The translations under genes were made by a program, and so were the position numbers. Below, piece by piece: positions 23,955 through 32,197 of a stretch of 64,000 bases of DNA (its first letter is position 1; the number at the start of each line of letters is the position of its first letter). This stretch comes from Rhodoplanes sp. Z2-YC6860. Lineage in GTDB: Bacteria > Pseudomonadota > Alphaproteobacteria > Rhizobiales > Xanthobacteraceae. Below the pieces are notes generated by a model. That model was not told the origin of the DNA and did no database searches. It saw nothing but the letters and a program-made list of their open reading frames with translations. The stretch lies in NCBI RefSeq assembly GCF_001579845.1, contig NZ_CP007440.1:2050001-2114000 (forward strand), written 5' to 3'.

Positions 23955-26435
23955 ATGCGCCAGCAATCGGAACAACGACGACGCAAGCTTGTCGTGCTCG
24001 GCAACGGCATGGCCGCCGGCCGTACGCTCGATGAACTCTTTGCCAGGGCGCCGGATCGCTACGACATCACGATCTTCGGCGCCGAGCCGCGCGTCAATTA
24101 CGACCGCATCATGCTGTCGCCGGTGCTGGCCGGGGACAAAGCGTTCGACGACATCATCGTCCACGACGACGCCTGGTACGCCAGTCACAACATCGATCTG
24201 CGCAAGGGCGAGACCGTGGTCGCAATCGATCGCGCGACGCGCACGATCCGCACCCAAGCCGGCACCATCGCGAGTTACGACGATCTCCTGATCGCCACCG
24301 GCTCGCGGCCGATCCTCATTCCGGTGCCCGGTGCGGAATTGCCCGGCGTCGTCACGTTCCGCGATCTCGACGACGTCAACGCCATGCTTGCGGCGGCGGG
24401 GAAGGGCGGCAACGCGGTGGTGATCGGCGGCGGGCTTCTCGGCCTTGAAGCCGCTGCCGGTCTTGCCCTCAACGGCATGAAGACCACGGTCGTGCACCTG
24501 ATGCCGACCCTGATGGAGCGTCAGCTCGATCCCAACGCGGCCTATCTCCTGCAGAAAGCGATCGAGAAGCGCGGCATCACGGTGCTGACCAGCGCCAACA
24601 CCAACGCCATTCTCGGCGACAGCCATGTCACCGGCGTGCGGCTCGAAGACGGCCGCACATTGCCGGCCGATCTGGTGGTGATGGCCGTCGGCATCCGGCC
24701 CCACTTCGCGTTGGCCAAGGATGCCGGCCTCGAGGTGAAGCGCGGCATCGTGGTCGACGACCATCTGCGCACCAGCGACGCCAACATCTTTGCGATCGGT
24801 GAATGCGTCGAGCATCGCGGCCTGTGCTACGGCCTGGTCGCGCCGCTCTACGAGATGGCGAGGACACTCGGCGCCACGCTCGCGGGCGAGATTGTGCTGG
24901 GCTACACCGGCTCGGTCACCTCGACCAAGCTCAAGGTCACCGGTGTCGACCTGTTCTCGGCGGGCGACTTTTCCGAAAGCGACGAGAAGGACGAGATCGT
25001 GCTGCGCGACCCCTCGCGCGGCGTCTACAAGCGCGTCGTGCTGCGCGACAACCGCATCGTCGGCGCGGTGCTCTATGGCGATACCGGCGACGGCTCCTGG
25101 TATTTCGACCTGCTGAAGAAGGGCGCCGACGTCACGTCGATGCGCGACATGCTGATCTTCGGCCAGGCCTATCAGGGCGGCGGCGCGCCACTGGATCCGG
25201 CGGCCGCGGTCGTGGCGCTGTCGGACGACGCGGAGATCTGCGGCTGCAACGGCGTCTGCAAGGGCGCGATCACCAAGGCGATCACGGCCAATGGCCTGAC
25301 CACGATCGACGATGTCCGTGCGCAGACCAAGGCGTCGTCGTCCTGCGGCCAATGCACCTCGAAGGTCGAAAGCCTGCTCAAGGTCACGCTCGGCGACGCC
25401 TATTCGGCGTCGGGCCGCAAGCCGGTCTGCAAGTGCGTCGATCTCACCCATGAAGAGGTGCGCGGTTTCATCGTCTCCAAGGAGCTGAAGTCGCTTCCAG
25501 CCGTCTGGCAGGAGCTTGGCTGGAAAACCTCGTGCGGCTGCCCGACCTGCCGGCCGGCACTCAACTATTATCTGCTGTGCGCGTGGCCCGGCGAATACCG
25601 CGACGACGCGCAGTCGCGCTTCGTCAACGAGCGCGTCCATGCCAACATCCAGAAGGACGGCACGTTCTCCATCGTCCCGCGCATGTGGGGCGGCGTGACC
25701 ACGCCGGACGAACTGCGCGCCATCGCCGACGTCGCCGAGCGCTTCAACATCAAGACCGTGAAGGTGACCGGCGGCCAGCGCATCGACCTGCTCGGCTTCA
25801 AGAAAGCCGATCTTCCGGCAGCGTGGGCGCAGCTCAATGCGGCGGGGCTCGTCTCCGGCCAGGCCTATGCCAAGGGCCTGCGCACCGTGAAGACTTGCGT
25901 CGGCACCGACTGGTGCCGGTTCGGCACGCAGGATTCGACCGGGCTTGGCATCAAGCTCGAGCGCTTCCTGTGCGGCTCATGGACGCCCGCGAAGGTGAAG
26001 CTCGCGGTCTCTGGCTGCCCGCGCAACTGCGCCGAAGCGACCGTCAAGGACATCGGCATCATCTGCGTCGATTCGGGCTACGACATTCACATCTCGGGCG
26101 CTGCGGGCCTTCACGTCCGCGCCACCGATCTGCTCGGCCATGTCGCCACCGAGGAGGAGGCGATCGAATACGTCGCCGCCTTCATGCAGCTTTATCGCGA
26201 GCAGGCCGCCTACCTCGAACGCGTCTGGAAGTGGGTCGACAAGTACGGCCTCGACAAGGTCCGCGCCGCCATCATGGACGACCATGACGGCCGGCGCGCG
26301 CTGCTCGAGCGCTTCAAGAAATCGCAGCTCGCGGTGCGCCGCGATCCGTGGGCCGAGCGCGCCGCGGGCCGCGAACTGCACGAGTTCATGCCGCTCGCCG
26401 TGCTCGAGCCGATCCGCCAGATCGCCGCCGAATAA
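23955..26435 (+). CDS. nirB: Assimilatory nitrite reductase (NAD(P)H) large subunit
   Basis: This 826-residue cytosolic flavo-siroheme enzyme reduces nitrite to ammonium. Domains in order are an FAD/NAD-binding reductase (about 1-330; VVLGNGMAAGRT, VVIGGGLLGLEAAAGLA), BFD-like [2Fe-2S] regions (about 415-530; ICGCNGVCKGAI, CGQCTSKV, CKCVDLTHEEV, SCGCPTCRPALN), and the siroheme-[4Fe-4S] half (about 550-780) with cysteines 648, 654, 688 and 692 (TCVGTDWC and CPRNC). Everything needed for activity is present. ATG 23955 is favoured over 23949 because GGGGA then sits seven bases ahead. It leads nirB-nirD-nirC; no nitrate reductase is in the window. Confidence 0.95.
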   Translation: MRQQSEQRRRKLVVLGNGMAAGRTLDELFARAPDRYDITIFGAEPRVNYDRIMLSPVLAGDKAFDDIIVHDDAWYASHNIDLRKGETVVAIDRATRTIRTQAGTIASYDDLLIATGSRPILIPVPGAELPGVVTFRDLDDVNAMLAAAGKGGNAVVIGGGLLGLEAAAGLALNGMKTTVVHLMPTLMERQLDPNAAYLLQKAIEKRGITVLTSANTNAILGDSHVTGVRLEDGRTLPADLVVMAVGIRPHFALAKDAGLEVKRGIVVDDHLRTSDANIFAIGECVEHRGLCYGLVAPLYEMARTLGATLAGEIVLGYTGSVTSTKLKVTGVDLFSAGDFSESDEKDEIVLRDPSRGVYKRVVLRDNRIVGAVLYGDTGDGSWYFDLLKKGADVTSMRDMLIFGQAYQGGGAPLDPAAAVVALSDDAEICGCNGVCKGAITKAITANGLTTIDDVRAQTKASSSCGQCTSKVESLLKVTLGDAYSASGRKPVCKCVDLTHEEVRGFIVSKELKSLPAVWQELGWKTSCGCPTCRPALNYYLLCAWPGEYRDDAQSRFVNERVHANIQKDGTFSIVPRMWGGVTTPDELRAIADVAERFNIKTVKVTGGQRIDLLGFKKADLPAAWAQLNAAGLVSGQAYAKGLRTVKTCVGTDWCRFGTQDSTGLGIKLERFLCGSWTPAKVKLAVSGCPRNCAEATVKDIGIICVDSGYDIHISGAAGLHVRATDLLGHVATEEEAIEYVAAFMQLYREQAAYLERVWKWVDKYGLDKVRAAIMDDHDGRRALLERFKKSQLAVRRDPWAERAAGRELHEFMPLAVLEPIRQIAAE

Positions 26436-26444
26436 GGGAATGCC

Positions 26445-26783
26445 ATGAGAGAACAGCAGGAGTTCTGGTTCGACGTCGGCCCGCTGCATGCGATCCCGCC
26501 ACGCGGCGCGCGCACCGTGAGAACACCGCGTCGTGAAATCGCGGTGTTCCGCACGGCGGGGGACGAAGTCTTCGCGCTGGAGAATCGCTGTCCGCACAAG
26601 GGCGGGCCTTTGGCGGACGGCATCGTGCATGGCCGCAAGGTGGCGTGCCCGCTGCACAACTGGATCATCAGTCTCGAAGACGGCGAGGCGACCGGCGCCG
26701 ACAAGGGCTGCGCCCGGAGCTTTCCGGTCAAGATCGAGAACGGCCGCATCTATCTCGACATGGGCGTCGCCGCCGCGCCGTAA
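26445..26783 (+). CDS. nirD: Nitrite reductase small subunit, Rieske-type
   Basis: This 112-residue Rieske-fold partner of NirB starts nine bases after it. Unlike many NirD proteins, this one keeps the full cluster-binding set: C49-P-H51 and C68-P-L-H71 (RCPHKGGPLADG and ACPLHNW), so it probably carries a real [2Fe-2S] centre. It assists electron transfer or assembly of the nitrite reductase complex in the cytosol. The ATG follows AAGGG. The short N-terminal extension is normal. Confidence 0.92.
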   Translation: MREQQEFWFDVGPLHAIPPRGARTVRTPRREIAVFRTAGDEVFALENRCPHKGGPLADGIVHGRKVACPLHNWIISLEDGEATGADKGCARSFPVKIENGRIYLDMGVAAAP

Positions 26784-26830
26784 GAACTGCAACGAAACTT
26801 CCAGAAACTTCCGGAGAAAAGGGAATCGAA

Positions 26831-27688
26831 ATGGCCTATCTCGCACCTTCCGAATTCGTCACCAAGATGGTGGACGCCGGTGAATCCAAGATCTTCATGT
26901 CGACGCGCGACACGGTGATCCGCGCCTATATGGCCGGCGCCATCCTCGCCTTGGCCGCCTGGTTCGCGGTCACGATGACCATCAACACCGGCGTGCCGAT
27001 CATCGGAGCGATTCTCTTCCCGGTTGGCTTCTGCATGCTCTATCTGTTCGGCTTCGACCTGCTCACCGGCGTGTTCGTGCTGGCGCCGCTCGCCTTGATC
27101 GACAAACGCCCGGGCGTGACGATCGGCGGCGTGCTACGCAACTGGGGCCTTGTTTTCATTGGAAATTTTGGCGGCGCCTTCACGGTCGCCGTGATGGCAG
27201 CGATTGTCACCACGTTCGGCTTCTCGTCGGAGCCCGATAAGGTCGGCGTGGCGATCGGCCATATCGGCGAGGCCCGGACTTTGGGTTATGCCGCGCACGG
27301 TGCCGCCGGCATGCTGACGCTGTTCGTCCGCGGCATGCTTTGCAACTGGATGGTGTCGGCCGGCGTGGTCGGCGCGATGATCTCCACCACGGTGCCCGGC
27401 AAGGTGATCGCCATGTGGATGCCGATCATGCTGTTCTTCGCGATGACCTTCGAGCATTCGATCGTGAACATGTTCCTGTTCCCATCGGGCCTGCTGCTGG
27501 GCGGCCACTTCACGTGGTTCGATTATCTGTTCTGGAACGAAATCCCGACGGTGGTCGGCAATCTGGTCGGCGGGCTCGCCTTCACAGGGCTCACGCTCTA
27601 CGCCACCCATATCAAGACGGCGCCCAAGCGCTCCATCGAGCGTCACCTCGATCGTTCACTGGACCGTTCCTTGGAGCGCGCCGCCTGA
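26831..27688 (+). CDS. nirC: Formate/nitrite transporter family channel (NirC type)
   Basis: This 285-residue inner-membrane channel of the FNT family has six hydrophobic spans and the family's sequence LFPVGFCMLYLFGFDLLTGVF, GGVLRNWGLVFIGNFGGAF, GMLCNWMVSAGVV and FFAMTFEHSIVNMFLFPSGLLLG. It should move nitrite (or formate) across the inner membrane, and its place directly after nirBD argues for nitrite uptake or release. A start at 26831 with AAAGGGAA ahead is chosen; the longer frame from 26645 overlaps nirD. The C-terminus has a short run of Arg/His repeats (HLDRSLDRSLERA) not usual in the family. Confidence 0.9.
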   Translation: MAYLAPSEFVTKMVDAGESKIFMSTRDTVIRAYMAGAILALAAWFAVTMTINTGVPIIGAILFPVGFCMLYLFGFDLLTGVFVLAPLALIDKRPGVTIGGVLRNWGLVFIGNFGGAFTVAVMAAIVTTFGFSSEPDKVGVAIGHIGEARTLGYAAHGAAGMLTLFVRGMLCNWMVSAGVVGAMISTTVPGKVIAMWMPIMLFFAMTFEHSIVNMFLFPSGLLLGGHFTWFDYLFWNEIPTVVGNLVGGLAFTGLTLYATHIKTAPKRSIERHLDRSLDRSLERAA

Positions 27689-27730
27689 GCCGGCAAGGGC
27701 TATCTCATATGGCGCAGCTCGGGTGCTGCA

Positions 27731-27846
27731 CTCCCTCCCCCTGAAAGGGGGAGGGTTGGGGTGGGGGTCATTTGTGCTCATGATCGACCCCCACCCGACG
27801 CGCTTTCGCGCGTCGACCTCCCCCTTTCAGGGGGAGGTGAAGGGGG
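27731..27846. repeat. Inverted pair of CCCTCCCC-type repeats
   Basis: The left unit (CTCCCTCCCCCTGAAAGGGG, then GAGGGTTGGGGTGGGGGTCA) and an inverted right unit (GACCCCCACCC, a GACGCGC/GCGCGTC hairpin, then CCTCCCCCTTTCAGGGGGAGG) separate nirC from the phosphatase-kinase gene by 170 bases. It is the same family as 9831-9945. Confidence 0.88.
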
Positions 27847-27858
27847 CTAAGGCGCTGG

Positions 27859-29586
27859 ATGCCGGGTGAACTGAAAATCTCCGTCGGGCAGCATTCCGAC
27901 AAGGGCCGCAAGGCGGCCAATCAGGACTTTCACGGCGTCCTGTTTCCAAAGGAGCCGCTGCTCAGCCTCAAGGGCGTCGCGGTGGTGCTTTGCGACGGCA
28001 TCAGCAGCAGCAGCGTCAGCCGGATCGCGGCAGAATCGACGGTCAAAAGCTTCCTCACCGACTATTACTGCACGTCCGAATCCTGGTCGGTGAAGACCTC
28101 GGCGCAGCGCGTCATCGCCGCGATCAACTCCTGGCTCTATTCGGAGACCAGGCGCAGCCAGCACGGCTACGACGCCGACAAGGGCTATGTCTGCACGTTC
28201 AGTGCGCTCGTCGTCAAAGCCTCGGTGGCGCATCTGTTTCATATCGGCGACGCGCGCATCTACCGCGTCAGCGGCAACTCGCTCGAGCAGCTTACCGAGG
28301 ACCACCGGGTCGTGCTGTCGTCGTCGCAGAGCTATCTCGGCCGTGCGCTCGGCGTGAACCCGCAGATCGAGATCGACTACAGGACGCTCAAGGTCGAGCC
28401 CGGCGACACGTTCCTGCTCGCGACTGACGGCGTCTACGAGCATGCGGCAGCCCGCTTCGTCAATCGCGCGCTCGTCGAACATGCCTCCGACCTCGACGGA
28501 GCGGCGCGCGCCATCGTCGATGAGGCTTATCGTAACGACAGCCCGGACAATCTCACGGTCCAGATCGTCCGCATCGATGGTGTGCCGCACGGGGAGGCGA
28601 GCGAACTCTACGGTCAGGCCTCGGAGCTGCCACCACCGCCGCTGCTCGAACCGCGCATGCTGTTCGACGGCTTTAAGATCGTCCGCGAACTGCACAGCAG
28701 CAGCCGAAGCCACATCTATCTCGCGATCGATACGGCCGACGAAGCGCTGGTGGCATTGAAGATTCCCTCGATCGACTTGCGCGGCGACGAGGCCTACCTC
28801 AAGCGTTTCATGCTGGAGGAATGGGTGGCGCGCCGCCTCAACAGTGCCCATGTGCTGAAGCCGCGCCAGCAGTCGAGGAAGCCGAACTATCTCTACGTCG
28901 CGATGGAGTTCATCGAAGGCCAGACGCTGGCGCAATGGATGATCGACAATCCAAAGCCCGATCTCGAGATCGTGCGCGGCATCGTCGAGCAGATCGCGCG
29001 AGGTCTGCAGGCCTTCCACCGCAAGGAGATGCTGCACCAGGACATCCGGCCGGCCAACATCATGGTCGACAAAACCGGCACGGTGAAGATCATCGATTTC
29101 GGCTCGACCCGAATTAAAGGCGTGGTCGAGGCTTCGCCCTCGATCGACAGCGACATTCTCGGCACGGTGCAGTACACCGCGCCGGAGTATTTCGTCGGCG
29201 AGAGCGGCACACCGGCCTCCGACATCTTCTCGCTCGGCGCGATCGCCTATCAGATGCTGACCGGCCGGCTGCCGTACGGCGCCGAAGCCGCCAAGGTGCG
29301 AACGAGGTCCCAGCAGCGCAAGCTGAAATACATCTCGGCGCTCGATGATACACGCGAAATTCCGGCCTGGATCGACGAGGTGTTGAAGAAGGCGGTGCAT
29401 CCGGATCCGCTGCAGCGCTACAGCGAGCCGTCAGAGTTCGCCCATGAATTACGCAATCCGAACAAGGCTCATCTCAACTCGTCGCCGGTGCCGCTGATCG
29501 AGCGCAATCCGCTGCTGTTCTGGAAGTCCCTCGTAGCCGTGCTGTTCGGCATCATCGTATTGCTGCTTTACAGCAAATACGGTTGA
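27859..29586 (+). CDS. Fusion of PP2C-type phosphatase and Ser/Thr protein kinase, membrane-tailed
   Basis: This 575-residue fusion has residues 1-240 as a PP2C phosphatase (HSDKGRKAANQDF, VVLCDGISSS, HIGDARIYR, LLATDGVYE, DNLTVQIV) and residues 268-530 as a protein kinase with K301, catalytic HQDIRPAN (D395, N400) and IDFGST (D413). A single membrane helix near the C-terminus (SLVAVLFGIIVLLLY) anchors it with both domains in the cytosol. The nucleotide loop IVRELHSSSRSHIYLA lacks all the usual glycines and the catalytic lysine after HxD is arginine, so kinase activity is uncertain. Such fusions are known beside nitrate/nitrite assimilation genes in other proteobacteria, which suggests control of nitrogen assimilation. 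Confidence 0.88.
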   Translation: MPGELKISVGQHSDKGRKAANQDFHGVLFPKEPLLSLKGVAVVLCDGISSSSVSRIAAESTVKSFLTDYYCTSESWSVKTSAQRVIAAINSWLYSETRRSQHGYDADKGYVCTFSALVVKASVAHLFHIGDARIYRVSGNSLEQLTEDHRVVLSSSQSYLGRALGVNPQIEIDYRTLKVEPGDTFLLATDGVYEHAAARFVNRALVEHASDLDGAARAIVDEAYRNDSPDNLTVQIVRIDGVPHGEASELYGQASELPPPPLLEPRMLFDGFKIVRELHSSSRSHIYLAIDTADEALVALKIPSIDLRGDEAYLKRFMLEEWVARRLNSAHVLKPRQQSRKPNYLYVAMEFIEGQTLAQWMIDNPKPDLEIVRGIVEQIARGLQAFHRKEMLHQDIRPANIMVDKTGTVKIIDFGSTRIKGVVEASPSIDSDILGTVQYTAPEYFVGESGTPASDIFSLGAIAYQMLTGRLPYGAEAAKVRTRSQQRKLKYISALDDTREIPAWIDEVLKKAVHPDPLQRYSEPSEFAHELRNPNKAHLNSSPVPLIERNPLLFWKSLVAVLFGIIVLLLYSKYG

Positions 29587-29654
29587 TTCCGGTTGTCGAC
29601 GCATCGTGGTCTTTGCGTCGGGGCCAATGCCAGTGGCATCATAGGGGCGAGGCC

Positions 29655-30386
29655 GTGATCAAACGTGCTTTTGTAGCTGCACTATTGTGTCTTTCCATGT
29701 CGTCGCCCGGTGAAACAGCCGACAAGGTGCGGATCGCTTACAACAGCATCCTGCCTCCATTCGCAGAGGCGAAGGACGGCAAGGCCGTGGGTCTGGTCGT
29801 CGATATTGTCAGAGCGGCGGCCGAGCACGCCGGCTATGACGTCGAATTCCTGGCCGTGCCTCTCGATCAGATGGAGCCCGCGTTGCTGGACGGGCGCGCG
29901 GTTGCCGTCATTCCTTCAGCGGCATCCCCCGAACGTCGCGAGAGAATGGACTTCAGCGACACATTGCTGATGACCGGCGGCGCTCTCTATGTGCGCGCGC
30001 CCGAGCTGACGCCGGCGAGCTTGCAGGCCCTGGCCGGCAAGACGGTGGTGACGCCACGCGCCGGTCCGCTGGCCGCGTTCATCCAGAAGAACGCGCCGCA
30101 GGTGAAGCTGGTCGTCACTGAGGACTACGAAACCAGTCTGGCTCGTGTCGTCGGCGGCGAGGCTGACGCCGCGGCGCTGAACTATCAGGCCGGGGCATCG
30201 CTGGCGGCGAGGCTCTATCCCGGCAAGCTGACCGTTCCACGATCGATGTTTCTGGAACTGCCATTTGGTGCTGCCGTGCTCAAAGGGCAGCACGCCGAAT
30301 TTCTCACGAGGCTGAATGCGGGGATCGGTGCCATTCGCGCCGACGGCACCTTCGATCGCATCAACAAGAGTTGGATGGGGCAATAG
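29655..30386 (+). CDS. Periplasmic solute-binding protein, amino-acid-type (SBP family 3)
   Basis: This 243-residue protein has a signal peptide (MIKRAFVAALLCLSMSSPGETA) and an SBP_bac_3 fold: VRIAYNSILPPFAEAKDGKAVGLVVDIVRA, RRERMDFSDTLLMTGGALYVR, GKTVVTPRAGPLAAFIQ and GEADAAALNY, ending FDRINKSWMG. The start is GTG 29655 with GGGGCGAGG ahead; the ATT-type longer frame has none. No ABC permease or ATPase accompanies it. It follows the kinase gene by 68 bases on the same strand and may be a receptor for it or a separate gene. The ligand is unknown. Confidence 0.78.
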   Translation: MIKRAFVAALLCLSMSSPGETADKVRIAYNSILPPFAEAKDGKAVGLVVDIVRAAAEHAGYDVEFLAVPLDQMEPALLDGRAVAVIPSAASPERRERMDFSDTLLMTGGALYVRAPELTPASLQALAGKTVVTPRAGPLAAFIQKNAPQVKLVVTEDYETSLARVVGGEADAAALNYQAGASLAARLYPGKLTVPRSMFLELPFGAAVLKGQHAEFLTRLNAGIGAIRADGTFDRINKSWMGQ

Positions 30387-30406
30387 TCGAACAGCCTGTC
30401 GGCCGC

Positions 30407-31441
30407 TCAATCCGGCCGGATCGCCTTCCTTGCGCGTTCGACGATCGCCGGTGGCGCGGCATAAAGCTTCGCCACCACGTCTTGCACCTTCGCGCCAGGC
30501 AGCGGATCGATGTCGATGCTCACCTTTTCGGCGTCGGCGAGGAACGCCTTGTCCGCCATGGTGTCGTCGAACGCCTTGCGCAGGATCGCAAGCTGCTCCG
30601 GCGGCGTCTCGGGTGGCGCGATGTAGGAGCGGTGGAACACGGTCTGGCTCACGACCAGTTCGAGCACCTTGCGGCTCTCTTCGTCTTTGACGAAATCGAA
30701 CGCCGTCGGCACGCCCATCTTGGCCAGCACCGGATGCGGCTCGATGCTCGCCTGCAGCAACACGTTGACCTTGCCGTCGCGCAGCCAGTCCGGCTTCTGC
30801 GACTTGAAGCTCGACCAGTCCCAGCCGCAGACGCCGTCGATCTCGCCGCGCTCCATGGCGAGCCCCATCTCCGCGGTACCGCGATAGCCGGTCACCACGT
30901 CCCACAGCGCGCCGCCGGTGTGCTTGTGCAGCAGTGCGTATTCGAAGGTGGAGTCGTTCGGGCCGCTGCCGCCGAGCTTGCCCTTGACCTTCTGAGCGTC
31001 GGCGAAGCTGCCGATGCTGTTGCCCTTCAGCGTGACGCAGACCCGGACGCCGCTGTTGGCGGTGCCGATGTAACGGACCTTGGTGGGATCGAACAGCGGG
31101 GCGGTGCGGTCGTCGAGCAGCGGCCCCATGATGGCGCCCGGCATGATGCCGGCGATCGAGGTGCCGTCCTTCGGCGCGATGCCGGTGATGTATTGCGCGG
31201 CCTTGGCGCTGCCGGCGCCCGGCATGTTCTTGACCACGACGGTCGGCTCGCCGGGAATGTGGCGGCCGAGGTGGCGGGAGACCGCGCGGGCATAGATGTC
31301 GTAGCCGCCGCCCGGCGCCGCCCCGACCAGGAACTCGAGGGTTTTGCCGGCGTAATAGTCGGCCGCAACCGCCGGGGTCGCAGCCAATGGAGCGAAAAAG
31401 GCGAGATGGAACAGTGAGATGGTGATCGGCAGCCGGGCCAT
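30407..31441 (-). CDS. TTT (Bug family) substrate-binding protein 4
   Basis: This 344-residue TctC-like periplasmic binding protein is more distant than the trio at 17-20 kb. The signal peptide ends in TPAVAA. Core motifs are YYAGKTLEFLVGAAPGGGYDIYAR, VVVKNMPGAGSAKAAQYI, PKDGTSIAGIMPGAIMGPLL and SGPNDSTFEYALL; the usual second-lobe region is replaced by GVCGWDWSSFKSQKP. This subtype (with MPGAGS and the GWDW segment) is often left orphaned without transporter genes. Its end is convergent with the previous gene, 20 bases apart. Confidence 0.82.
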   Translation of the reverse strand: MARLPITISLFHLAFFAPLAATPAVAADYYAGKTLEFLVGAAPGGGYDIYARAVSRHLGRHIPGEPTVVVKNMPGAGSAKAAQYITGIAPKDGTSIAGIMPGAIMGPLLDDRTAPLFDPTKVRYIGTANSGVRVCVTLKGNSIGSFADAQKVKGKLGGSGPNDSTFEYALLHKHTGGALWDVVTGYRGTAEMGLAMERGEIDGVCGWDWSSFKSQKPDWLRDGKVNVLLQASIEPHPVLAKMGVPTAFDFVKDEESRKVLELVVSQTVFHRSYIAPPETPPEQLAILRKAFDDTMADKAFLADAEKVSIDIDPLPGAKVQDVVAKLYAAPPAIVERARKAIRPD

Positions 31442-31650
31442 CGGTGTCCTCCCAAACGATTATTGTTATTTTGCAACAAGCCTAGGAGATCGGTGGATGC
31501 TGCACAATGAGGCGGGCTGCCGCCATGGTGCAGCCTTGATACTTGGGGACCGTGGCCTAGACTTGCCTGTGAACTGCGCCGGGGCGTATCTAGCGTCGCA
31601 TTCGAGTCGTCTGCGGGACGGCGCTGAGCGAGGAAGGGCTGAGGGGTGAA

Positions 31651-32034
31651 ATGAGCTCTCTTCTGAAACGGCTTTGCCTGGGCGCCGCTGCGGCTTGGCT
31701 GCTGGCGGCACCGGGAGCGCATGCCTTCACCATCGAGAACAGGGAAACCGGCGACGGCGCCGCGAGCAACTTTTCCGGCAGCCCGTACGCGCCGCCGAAG
31801 TTCGACCTCGAAGAGCAGGCGAAGAATTTCCGCAATCCCGGCTCCAGCATCACGTCGCCTGGGCCCAAGCCCGATTTCAGCACGCCATACGGCAGTGGCT
31901 CGGTGTCGTTCGGCGTGCAGCAGGGCTCGGCCTTTGGTTCGGGTTTCGGAACCAGCGGCACGAGCTCATTCAGCGGCTCCCGCGTCAACCGCGCGGATTT
32001 CGAGCGCATGGTGACTCCGGATAGTTTGAAGTAG
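31651..32034 (+). CDS. Small exported protein, Ser/Gly-rich, unknown
   Basis: This 127-residue protein has a clear signal peptide (MSSLLKRLCLGAAAAWLLAAPGAHA) followed by a low-complexity mature part. FTIENRETGDGAASNFSGSP is followed by SGSVSFGVQQGSAFGSGFG and a basic end. No family is recognised. The mature chain has no cysteine and looks disordered, so it may be a surface or periplasmic protein. The gene is divergent from binding protein 4 with a 209-base gap and followed by a palindromic repeat. Confidence 0.68.
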   Translation: MSSLLKRLCLGAAAAWLLAAPGAHAFTIENRETGDGAASNFSGSPYAPPKFDLEEQAKNFRNPGSSITSPGPKPDFSTPYGSGSVSFGVQQGSAFGSGFGTSGTSSFSGSRVNRADFERMVTPDSLK

Positions 32035-32041
32035 TTCACCG

Positions 32042-32186
32042 CCGTCATTCTGGGGGCGCGAGCAAAGCTCGCGAACCCGGAATCCAGATGCAGGCTCCAC
32101 TCTTGGTTTTAGATTCCGGGTTCGCGCTATATCGTGTCGCAGACGCGCGTGAACGCGCTTATGCAGCGCACCCCGGAATGACAGCC
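32042..32186. repeat. CCGTCATTC...GAATGACGG interspersed repeat, copy 1
   Basis: Outer inverted arms (CCGTCATTCTGGGG and CCCCGGAATGACAG) frame inner inverted segments GAACCCGGAATCCAG and a matching ATTCCGGGTTCGCG, plus small CGCGAGC/GCTCGCG-type hairpins. Further copies are at 34790 and 56468. This is a common Rhizobiales element. Confidence 0.85.
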
Positions 32187-32197
32187 GAGAGCCCGCC

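Noticed and set aside
23787-25640. Long antisense frame inside nirB
   Set aside because: Arg/His/Asp-rich mirror of a high-GC gene; the sense frame is an unmistakable NirB.
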